A stretch of DNA of 62,420 nt. It comes from Bryobacterales bacterium. GTDB lineage: Bacteria > Acidobacteriota > Terriglobia > Bryobacterales > Bryobacteraceae. The stretch spans positions 1 through 62,420 of the forward strand of contig PMTR01000133.1 in NCBI GenBank assembly GCA_003167255.1, in the 5' to 3' direction. The notes beneath the pieces are model-generated. The model saw only the letters and a list, made by a program, of their open reading frames with translations. It made no database searches and had not been told where the DNA came from. Both the position numbers and the translations under genes were made by a program. This document shows positions 8,446-16,131 of this stretch, piece by piece; position 1 is the stretch's first letter; each line of letters starts with the position of its first letter.

Positions 8446-8724
8446 TTATGCGGGATTTGGCGCGGCCTGGGTCAGTAGCTTCTCCAAGTCCTCCTGGGCC
8501 ATGCCTTCGACTTCCACCACTTTCATGCGGCTGGTGGTGCCAGTGACGATTCGCACTCGCGATTTCGGCACGCCGGCTAACTCCGCGAAGAAGCGCAGGC
8601 ATTCTTGGTTGGCTTTGCCGTCCACCGGGGGCGCCGCGAGCGCCAGCTTCCAGGCATCACCCAGACGGCCCGCGAGCGCGGTGCGCCGGGCGCGCGGGTG
8701 GACCTTTACCGTGAGACGCGCCAT
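8446..8724 (-). CDS. YggU / DUF167 family protein
   Basis: The 92-residue protein matches the UPF0235 (YggU) family. It shows VKVHPRARRTAL at the N terminus, the signature PPVDGKANQECLRFFAELAGV, and VRIVTGTTSRMKVVEVEG towards the end. The fold is known but the function is not. Its ATG overlaps the 3' end of the ABC ATPase gene by 19 bases, so it is probably translated from the same transcript. A BIME-like repeat follows it. Confidence 0.85.
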   Translation of the reverse strand: MARLTVKVHPRARRTALAGRLGDAWKLALAAPPVDGKANQECLRFFAELAGVPKSRVRIVTGTTSRMKVVEVEGMAQEDLEKLLTQAAPNPA

Positions 8725-9902
8725 TCCACTTTCGCCCTGAGGTTCGCCACGCCGGCCGCGACGCGCGTATCCACTACTTCAAAGGCGATGGCGTCGTCGA
8801 GCCAGTCGTGGCTCGAGCCATCGGGATTCTGCGTGGCCACAGTGAGAGTGTACTGCTGCGGCGTCAGCCAGCACTCGATGGCGAAATCCACTTCGAGCTC
8901 GTCGCCCTCCTGGAAATTGCCCAGCTCGGCCTGCTCGAGGCGGGTGTTGGTGCCATACACGTCCATGCCGATGCGGGTGCGGATGAGAATGCCCACCATG
9001 GGGTCCGACATGGCGCGGCGGAAGCGCGAGCGCACGCGCACGGTGATGGGCTCGCCGCTGGCCACGGAGGCCACGGCGGCGCCGCGCGCGTTGAGCAGGC
9101 GGACGTCCAGGATCTCGCTCGACCCATCGCCGTGGCGGAAACTGGAACGGACGCGGTCTCCTTTTTTATCCTGGGGCTCCTGTTTTTCGAGCACTAAGCC
9201 GATATAACGGTTGATGACGTCGCTGGGCGTGCCCTCGGCGGCAATACGGCCGCCCAACAGGAGGATGGCGCGGTCGGAGAGTTGCTTCACCAGGCCGAGG
9301 TCGTGAGAGACGAAGAGAACGGTGATTTTGCGCTCGCGCAGCTCCTGGAACTTGCGCACGCAGCGGTTGGCGAAGACAGCGTCGCCCACGGCCAGGGCCT
9401 CATCCACGATGAGGATTTCGGGGTCTACGTGGATGGCGGTGGAAAATGCCAGCCGCACGTACATGCCGCTCGAGTATTCCTTGACCGGGCGGTCGATGAA
9501 TGCGCCGATCTCGGCGAAGGCTTCGATGGACGCCATGGCTTTGTCGATCTCGGCGCGGCTGAGGCCGAGGATTTCGCCATTGAGATAGACGTTTTCGCGG
9601 CCGCTGAATTCGGGATTGAAGCCGGCGCCCAGTTCGAGCAGCGCCGCGATGCGTCCGCGCGTGACCACGCGTCCGGTGGTGGGCTGCAAAATTCCGCTGA
9701 CAATCTGAAGCAGCGTGCTCTTGCCGCAGCCGTTCGGGCCCACCAGGCCGAGCATCTCGCCTTTCTCCAGGTGAAAGCTGATGTCGCGCAACGCCCAAAA
9801 CTCGGTGTGGCGCTGGCGCGCGCGGGGTAGCATCTCTCGCAACCGGTCGGCCGGGCGGCGATAGAGGCGGTACAGCTTGGAGACGTTCTGAACCAGGACC
9901 AA
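8706..9902 (-). CDS. Wzt-type polysaccharide ABC exporter ATPase
   Basis: The roughly 398-residue protein is an ABC ATPase of the polysaccharide/teichoic-acid export type. Walker A is GLVGPNGCGKSTLLQ, the ABC signature KEYSSGMYVRLAFS, and Walker B EILIVDEALAVGD with H-loop VSHD. After about residue 245 comes a Wzt-like C-terminal beta domain (ILDVRLLNARG onward) that in O-antigen exporters reads the capped glycan end. I place the start at the TTG at 9902 (MVLVQNVSKLYR). The frame is open to an ATG at 10004, but those extra residues look like repeat-region sequence. No Wzm permease gene is present in the window, so the membrane partner must be elsewhere. Confidence 0.85.
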   Translation of the reverse strand: MVLVQNVSKLYRLYRRPADRLREMLPRARQRHTEFWALRDISFHLEKGEMLGLVGPNGCGKSTLLQIVSGILQPTTGRVVTRGRIAALLELGAGFNPEFSGRENVYLNGEILGLSRAEIDKAMASIEAFAEIGAFIDRPVKEYSSGMYVRLAFSTAIHVDPEILIVDEALAVGDAVFANRCVRKFQELRERKITVLFVSHDLGLVKQLSDRAILLLGGRIAAEGTPSDVINRYIGLVLEKQEPQDKKGDRVRSSFRHGDGSSEILDVRLLNARGAAVASVASGEPITVRVRSRFRRAMSDPMVGILIRTRIGMDVYGTNTRLEQAELGNFQEGDELEVDFAIECWLTPQQYTLTVATQNPDGSSHDWLDDAIAFEVVDTRVAAGVANLRAKVEWRVSR

Positions 9903-10067
9903 ATTAGATTCTAGTCTGTCGGGAGCTGAACTTGCGGCCGGACCCGGCGATGTATTGCATGGGGGAAAATCGCTTGCACCCGGCAACAGCGACAGAATCC
10001 GCAACCGTCATTCGAGTGGACGCACGACATAGAAGCCCAGACCAGGCGGCCCGCCGGGTCCATAGAG

Positions 10068-10125
10068 CCAGAAAGTCACTTGAGTGGCTGCAAATGGAAT
10101 CAATAGCTTGCAGGTGACTTTCTGG
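10068..10125. repeat. Hairpin with 12-bp perfect arms
   Basis: CCAGAAAGTCAC at 10068-10079 is repeated in inverted orientation as GTGACTTTCTGG at 10114-10125, and CTGCAA/TTGCAG lies inside each arm. It forms a long hairpin with no T tract. Confidence 0.7.
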
Positions 10126-10146
10126 AGAGTGGAGGAGAAGGAAGCC

Positions 10147-10229
10147 CCAATCGGAGCCGCGACCGTAAGGGAGCGTTGCTGGCGTTGCCCATAGAACTAA
10201 TGCTCCCTTACGGTCGCGGCTCCGATTGG
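10147..10229. repeat. Perfect 28-bp inverted repeat (GCGACCGTAAGG family)
   Basis: The arm at 10147-10174 (begins CCAATCGGAGCCGCGACC and ends AAGGGAGC) is perfectly inverted at 10202-10229, with a 27-base loop. One further, diverged single arm with CGCTCCCTCACGGTCGCGG is found at 43230-43254 between gyrA and larE. Complete identity over 28 bases suggests recent formation or ongoing gene conversion between arms. Confidence 0.85.
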
Positions 10230-10230
10230 A

Positions 10231-10339
10231 TGGGGCAGGTTGGTAACCCGCGGCGGATTGGTAACCCACCTGCCGACGTTTGCCAATGACCGCCCGGCGC
10301 CGGTTGCCAACCGGCGCGCAGGATACCATCCTGCCCCAC
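10231..10339. repeat. BIME-like pair with TGGGGCAGG heads
   Basis: The block opens with ATGGGGCAGGTTGGTAACC and closes with the inverted head GGTATCC-like arm ending CCTGCCCCAC at 10339. Between them are further TTGGTAACCC words and the palindrome GCCGGTTGCCAACCGGC. The outward-facing heads match the GTGGGGC head seen in other units of the window. Confidence 0.6.
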
Positions 10340-10774
10340 CAAGACCCGCCGGGTGTAACCGTATTTCGCGAGCCTCAATAGTGACGGATCTTCGCGGCTT
10401 TGGCCACGATGCGGACACGGTCACCGACGAAGGTCTTCGCGGTGCGGGCGGTGCGGCCATGTGCTACAAAGCCGCGGCACGCTGAGGGATAGGCGCGTGT
10501 AGTCAAAGTAACCTGGCACGTCCAGCCGGAGTGTTAACCTGGGGCGATGGCAAAGGTTCCCCTCGCGGGCGAACTTGCACAGGAATTCGAACTGCCAGGC
10601 TCGACACAAGTTGAACGATATCGAGACGCAGAAACGCCTTCCTGATCCAGGCTCGACCTCGGGCGGGCCGGAAGTCCCTCGGATACGGCTTTGTGTGCCA
10701 TGAAACATGCGCCGCGCCCGATCACGCAACCTTTTCACGATTTCGTGGTTTGATTAAACAAAGAGGATTTTGGC

Positions 10775-13700
10775 GTGTTCACACCCCTTTGCGCTGCACT
10801 CTGGCTGCTGGCTGTAGGTTGGACGGCGCCGGCCGCCAATCTGGCGGCGGTCAATGCCGCCAGTTATTCCAATTCGCTCGCGCCAGGAGCCATCGCCACG
10901 GCGTTCGGTCCAGACCTGGCGGTAAACTCCGGCGCGGGCACCACCGTGACGGTCGAGGACAGCACGGGGACAACCCGTGCGGCGACCGTCTTCTATGCGT
11001 ATCCGCAGCAGATCGCGTTCCTGATTCCCGCCGGGACGGCGACCGGCGGCGCTACCGTGACCGTTACCAGCGGCGATGGAACGGTATCGAGCGCCAGCGT
11101 GACCATCACCACGGTGGCGCCCGGCCTGTTTTCCGCCGATGCCAGCGGACAGGGAGTGGCGGCGGCGGTGGCCGTCCAAGGGCAGAATGCTGCGCTGATT
11201 TTTTCGTGCGGGCCGGGGCCGGTAGCGTGCACGGGGTTGCCGGTGAATTTGAATCAGACGGTGCTCGAGTTGTATGGCACGGGGATACGCGGGCATAGCG
11301 CTTCAGGCGTGACGTGCACGGCGGGCGGCGTGACGGTGCCGGTGACCTATGCGGGGGCGCAGCCGTCCTATGCGGGTTTGGACCAGGTGAATATCTCTCT
11401 GCCCAATACGCTCGCTAATCAGGGGTTGCTGAATATCGCGCTCACGGTGGACGGCCAGACGTCGAACACCGTGACGATCAATACCAGCGGCGCCGATTAC
11501 TATGTTTCGGCGGTGGGCAGCGACGCGTGGAGCGGAACGCAGCCGGTGCCGAATGCGAACGGGTCCGATGGACCGTTTGCGTCGGTGGCCAAGGCGCAAC
11601 TGGCGATGCGCAGCGCGATCAAATCGAACCCCGGCCGGGCCTTCACGGTGATGTTGCACGGAGGCACTTACTATCTTCCGCTCAGTTCGACTACCTCCGG
11701 CGGCCTCGAATTTGCAGCCAGCGATTCCGGCAGCCCGGCTGCGGCGGTGACCTGGGAGAACTATCCCGGCGAGACGCCTGTTCTGAGTGGCGGGGTGCCG
11801 GTGGGCGCCGGCGGGCTGGGACTGACGTGGAGCCCCTCATCCGGCAGCCTGTGGCAGGTGCAGTTGCCGGCCGCCACCCGGCCGTTCGAGTACCTGTTTT
11901 ATAACGGCGCGCGGCGGCTGCGGTCCCGGTTGGAATCGGCTTCGGGCACGGGCTTCTACATGAATGGCGGTTCTTGTTACGACACGACAACCAACCAGGC
12001 GGTGGCGGCTTCGCAGTGCGATCTCGGGAGCTTTTTGAGGATCGCCACGGAGATTGCGCCCACCGGCGCCAACGCGGGATGTCCGAGCGCCACGGGCAGC
12101 GCAACCCAAGGCTCGAAGTGCCTGGACCGGTTTGCCTACAATCCGAGCGACCCGATCGCCGCGTGGGCGAACCTGAATCCCAGCGGCAGCCCGTGCGGTG
12201 GCGCTACGAACGGCTACCCGGTGGGCGACGTGGAAGCGACCCTGTTCGAGGCGTGGACGGTGGAGATCATGCGGGTGAGCTGCGTCGATACGGTAAACCA
12301 CATTTTGTACTTCACGGGTAAGACGCAAGGCGGGAGCTCGAATGGAGTTGCCAACACGTATAACTCGTTTGGGCCGGTGGCGGGGCACCGGTATATCGTG
12401 GAGAACACCAGGGATGCGTTTGACACAGCGCGCACTGCGGGGCTCACCGGCCTGTGGTTTCTGGATCGCTCGACCAGCCCCTGGACGCTCAATTACCTGG
12501 CCAACAGCGGCGAGAATCCGAACACGGATACGGTGGTGATCGCGCAGGCACAGGCGGCCAGCTCGACCGGAGGCAGTCTGCTCACGGCGGTGAATCTGAG
12601 CAACGCGACGTTTCGCGGAATCACCTTCGAGGTGGACGATTTTGTGCCGCCGGCGGCCGGATTCAGCAACGACACGAACGACGAAACCACGCTGCCCGAA
12701 GCCATCGATTGCGAAAGCTGCCAGGACGTGACCTTCGACGGGATCACGGTGCGGCACACGTCGGCTTCGGGCATCCTGGTCGCTTCGGCGTCGGGAAACT
12801 CGGGTGCGCCGGCAACGGGCGACATGATTGAGAATTCGGCTTTTTACGATATCGGCGACAGCGGGATTCGAATCGGGCACAGCCCGTTGGCCTCCGATAA
12901 AACGGCGAACGTGGTGCAGAGCGTCACGATTCAGAACAATATTGTGCAGGGCTATGGGCGGGTGGTGCCGGCGGGAGAAGGCATTGCGCAGGGCAGCGGC
13001 CACGACATCGCTTATCTGCACAACGAGATCAACGACGGATACCACGCGGGGCTTTCGGTGTGCTCCGGGAATTGCTCGCCGTATACCGCGAACGGCCAAA
13101 ACGTGGTCAGCCAGTACAACCACATATGGAACATCATGCAGGGGCTGACGTCGGACGGAGGCACGCTGTACTACAACACGGGCGGGCCGCAGGGCGCCGG
13201 AACGGGGAACGCGATTCTGAACAACCTGGTGCACGACACCACCGATTCGTCAATCATCGACACCATCAACGGCGCGCGGATCGCGGGCTCGGCATACGGC
13301 GGCGAGGGCATCTACCTGGATAATCTCTCGGCGGGCGTGGATGTGGAAAACAACGTGGTGTTCCACATGTCGGCGCACACGGCGTTTATGAGCACAGGGC
13401 CGGGAACGGGGCAGCCGGCCAACACGTTCAACAACAATATTCTGGCCTATGGGCGCGTGGCCATGTTCGAGGAGAACCTGCCGTGGGCCACCTCCGGCTG
13501 CACCGGCGCGTCGCTGCGAGTGAACCTGACCAACAACATTTTTTATTTTGACCTGGACGATAGCGCGGGGTTCTATGTGATGCAGGGCTGCCCGTGGTCA
13601 TGCGGGTTGAACTACAACCAGTTTCAGAATTTCCAGGGAAACCTGTATTGGCGGACGGATGGACGGTTTGCGTCATACGGCAAAGCATTTCACGTCGCCA

Positions 13701-14029
13701 CGCGCGCGCCATCCGACGACAGCACGTGCGCCGGCGCGGGGGCTCCAACGGCGTGGACCTTCCTGAGCTTTGCGCAATGGCAGGGCGGGACGCCGCCCAA
13801 CGGGCTGCCGGCGTCTGTGGGCGAAGACATCGCCGGGACGGTGACGGCGAACCCCGGGTTCGGCACCAGCGGGCAGCCGAGCGATTTTTTGCTTACGGCG
13901 AATCCGATTGCGGGGTTCGACTTCACCAGGACCAACGACACCATTCTGCATGCAGGGCGGAATCATCCGGTGATTATGCCGCCGGTGGTGCCGGCGACGT
14001 TTCCGACGTATCATTACACGAAATTCTGA
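10775..14029 (+). CDS. Secreted protein: Solibacter-type domain plus right-handed beta-helix
   Basis: The 1084-residue protein starts with a signal peptide ending near PAAN. It is followed by a domain (about residues 22-240) rich in motifs such as AVNAASYSNSLAPGAIATAFG and PQQIAFLIPAG, which I recognise as the Solibacter/Acidobacteria domain family modelled as TIGR03437. From about residue 245 (YYVSAVGSDAWSG) the protein resembles parallel beta-helix proteins. Asn/Gly/Asp-rich rungs such as ITVRHTSASGILV, NSAFYDIGDSGIRIG and NILAYGRVAMFEENL run to about residue 960. It is probably an exported polysaccharide-binding or -cleaving protein; the active site is not identifiable. The start is GTG with AAGAGG eight bases upstream. 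It is monocistronic. Confidence 0.8.
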   Translation: MFTPLCAALWLLAVGWTAPAANLAAVNAASYSNSLAPGAIATAFGPDLAVNSGAGTTVTVEDSTGTTRAATVFYAYPQQIAFLIPAGTATGGATVTVTSGDGTVSSASVTITTVAPGLFSADASGQGVAAAVAVQGQNAALIFSCGPGPVACTGLPVNLNQTVLELYGTGIRGHSASGVTCTAGGVTVPVTYAGAQPSYAGLDQVNISLPNTLANQGLLNIALTVDGQTSNTVTINTSGADYYVSAVGSDAWSGTQPVPNANGSDGPFASVAKAQLAMRSAIKSNPGRAFTVMLHGGTYYLPLSSTTSGGLEFAASDSGSPAAAVTWENYPGETPVLSGGVPVGAGGLGLTWSPSSGSLWQVQLPAATRPFEYLFYNGARRLRSRLESASGTGFYMNGGSCYDTTTNQAVAASQCDLGSFLRIATEIAPTGANAGCPSATGSATQGSKCLDRFAYNPSDPIAAWANLNPSGSPCGGATNGYPVGDVEATLFEAWTVEIMRVSCVDTVNHILYFTGKTQGGSSNGVANTYNSFGPVAGHRYIVENTRDAFDTARTAGLTGLWFLDRSTSPWTLNYLANSGENPNTDTVVIAQAQAASSTGGSLLTAVNLSNATFRGITFEVDDFVPPAAGFSNDTNDETTLPEAIDCESCQDVTFDGITVRHTSASGILVASASGNSGAPATGDMIENSAFYDIGDSGIRIGHSPLASDKTANVVQSVTIQNNIVQGYGRVVPAGEGIAQGSGHDIAYLHNEINDGYHAGLSVCSGNCSPYTANGQNVVSQYNHIWNIMQGLTSDGGTLYYNTGGPQGAGTGNAILNNLVHDTTDSSIIDTINGARIAGSAYGGEGIYLDNLSAGVDVENNVVFHMSAHTAFMSTGPGTGQPANTFNNNILAYGRVAMFEENLPWATSGCTGASLRVNLTNNIFYFDLDDSAGFYVMQGCPWSCGLNYNQFQNFQGNLYWRTDGRFASYGKAFHVATRAPSDDSTCAGAGAPTAWTFLSFAQWQGGTPPNGLPASVGEDIAGTVTANPGFGTSGQPSDFLLTANPIAGFDFTRTNDTILHAGRNHPVIMPPVVPATFPTYHYTKF

Positions 14030-14247
14030 GCGAGCGATCATTGCGCGAGCGATTCGGTAAGTATGGGTGAACTTCCGGCACGTGATAATCGATTCATGGG
14101 TTCCACATGGACGCAAACCCGCGGAATGAACGCGGCCTCTGGCGCGGGTGTCGCTCGAATCACCGTGCGCGTTAGGTGGTGTTATAGGCAGCGCTCTCGC
14201 GGGCAAGAGCCGACCGCGTAGAGCGAGGGAAAGGTCCCGGCGCAGCA

Positions 14248-15648
14248 TTAGCGGGCATCGCTCTTCTTGCGTGCGGCTTCGATTTGTTCCAACATTTCTG
14301 CGGCGGTTCCCAGTAGAGCATAAGCGCGCGGGAAAGCGGCTTCTTGGGAATACGCAAGGGCGAGAGCCTCGTTCTTCCTTCCGGCTTCAACCAATTGTTC
14401 CGTCAGGTTCCAGAGCGGCCATTGTCTGGCTCGACTGGTCAACTGGTTGATGATTTGAAGAGAGCCTCCGAAGTCGCCGAGAATGCCCCGGGTTACGGCG
14501 ACCAGTTGGAGGGCGAAAGAACTTGAGTCGGCGGTTGTTTCAGCGGCTTCCAACGAAAGCTGCGCGGCGAACATCGCCCAGTACCGCGACTTGCCAGCTT
14601 CGGCGAGGGCCAATTGCCCGAGAGACTCCGCCCGCGCTTCGCTCTCCTGCACTTTTTCGATGGTCGAGAGCGCACCCAGATAGTCACCGGAAGCAGCGAG
14701 TGAAAGCCCAAACTCCTGGAGGGCCGGATTGTTCCAGCCCTTCGGGGAAACCTCGCTTGCCAAAAGGCGTGCTCCAGCAAGATCGCCCTGCCTGGCCTGG
14801 GCGTCCGCGATGCTCAGCAATGCCTTGTCCCGCTGCTCTCCCGGAGGAAGCTGATTTGCCGAGCGAAGGGCGCTGACGAAATCGCCTAACAGCGCCTGCG
14901 AAGGAGCCAAGTGGCTGAGGAACTGTTGCTTTTGGGTAGGCTCCACTTCGAGCGCTGCCGCCATCCCGTAGAGGCGTTCGAGGATCGGGGAGGCCGCCTT
15001 TGCACCTCCCGCGACGGCGAGTTGGATCAGGTTCTCGTACCGGCTGGCAATGTCGGAGCCTGGTGGATTGGGATGCTGCTCGACGTTTTCGACAATATCG
15101 AGGGCTTCGTCCAAGGTGCGCGAAGCGCCACGAGCATCGCCGGCTTTGAATTGCTTCGCGTAGATTTGCATCAGCGCGTCGGCCGCAAATCTGGATTGGT
15201 CAGGTTCCCCACGGATCAACCTGGCGACGGCAACAGCATTTTCGTAGTCGCGTTTTTCGGCGAGTTGGACTGCTACGGCAAGGTAGGCCAGAGAATTAAG
15301 CTTATTCTCGGAAAGATCCTCGATGTTCTGTATGGCCATGCGCCAATTTCCCTGAGCGGTGAGCGCCCATGCAGAGCAGTAAAGCGCCGAGTCGCGGCTC
15401 GATCCCTTGGGGAGATATTGGAGGGTCGCGAGAGCGCCGGCCAGATCGCCGGACTTGGCCTGCGGGCCGGAAATGTTGCAGGCGAGACTGCCTCGCTGAG
15501 TCTCTTCGATCTCAGGCACGAGAGCGCTGGCTTCGCGCAAGATCGACCTCGCTTCCGCGATGTCCGGTATGTCTTGCGGGAAGACGGACGATGGCGCGGC
15601 CAGTAGGGAGAGGACTGCGACAGGCAGGAATTGGCTGGCGAAGCGCAT
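14248..15648 (-). CDS. Secreted alpha-helical repeat protein (TPR-like)
   Basis: The 466-residue protein has a signal peptide (RFASQFLPVAVLSLLAAPSSVFPQ) followed by many degenerate 30-40-residue helical pairs, for example AKSGDLAGALATLQYLPKGSSRDSALYCSA and ARQGDLAGARLLASEV. The A-x-x-G-D-x-x-G/A-A pattern recurs at least eight times, which points to a TPR-like solenoid in the periplasm. No enzymatic motif is visible. It is transcribed alone. The ORF boundaries are well supported by the signal peptide and steady repeat periodicity. A specific role cannot be given. Confidence 0.75.
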   Translation of the reverse strand: MRFASQFLPVAVLSLLAAPSSVFPQDIPDIAEARSILREASALVPEIEETQRGSLACNISGPQAKSGDLAGALATLQYLPKGSSRDSALYCSAWALTAQGNWRMAIQNIEDLSENKLNSLAYLAVAVQLAEKRDYENAVAVARLIRGEPDQSRFAADALMQIYAKQFKAGDARGASRTLDEALDIVENVEQHPNPPGSDIASRYENLIQLAVAGGAKAASPILERLYGMAAALEVEPTQKQQFLSHLAPSQALLGDFVSALRSANQLPPGEQRDKALLSIADAQARQGDLAGARLLASEVSPKGWNNPALQEFGLSLAASGDYLGALSTIEKVQESEARAESLGQLALAEAGKSRYWAMFAAQLSLEAAETTADSSSFALQLVAVTRGILGDFGGSLQIINQLTSRARQWPLWNLTEQLVEAGRKNEALALAYSQEAAFPRAYALLGTAAEMLEQIEAARKKSDAR

Positions 15649-16131
15649 GATGTTCCTCCATATCTTGAGACGCCAAAGGATGCGCCTTTGTCACGGCGAG
15701 GGCCGAAAAACTTAAAATGATGGTCCCGCGGAAGGGACTGTTGGCGAGGGCAGTGTCTCTTTCCGAGCGGCGTTAACTGTGATATCGTCAGCCCCGAGTC
15801 AGGGAGACCGGATCCGCGTGTTGGGCGTTTTACGTCAACTGGCCACGATTCGGCCCATTACAGTCGTGAAGCCGACTTGTAGGGAGTAATCCGGCTCGAA
15901 GCCACTGTAAGAGTGGCCGGCGAACCGCCCGCAATCCGCCGACGCTGTCAGCAGAATTTGTCACGAAGTGGAATGCCAAGGTCCCTGATTGGTTGGAACG
16001 AGGCCAGCATCTGCGCTTGGCGGCCGAACGACCAGAGGGTCGGAGTACGGGTGAAAGAAACGCGAAGCACGCCCATGACGACGTCGTGGGCCGGCCACCT
16101 CTCGCCGGCGCAGTCAGCTTCTCCCGCCGGC
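15649..16131. other. Gene-free spacer, nothing recognised
   Basis: I see no credible coding region, RNA gene, strong hairpin or dispersed repeat in this 483-base stretch between two minus-strand genes. It should contain the promoter of the helical-repeat gene and the 3' end of the kinase transcript. Weak open frames overlap it, but none has a recognisable protein pattern. Confidence 0.4.

Larger units (their letters stand above)
9903..10774. other. Gene-free spacer packed with inverted repeats
   Basis: No credible gene is visible in about 870 bases. The region separates the minus-strand ABC ATPase from the plus-strand beta-helix gene. It holds three nested or adjacent inverted repeats, listed separately at 10068-10125, 10147-10229 and 10231-10339. 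After 10340 I see nothing recognisable until a Shine-Dalgarno AAGAGG at 10761-10766 in front of the GTG at 10775. Confidence 0.6.
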
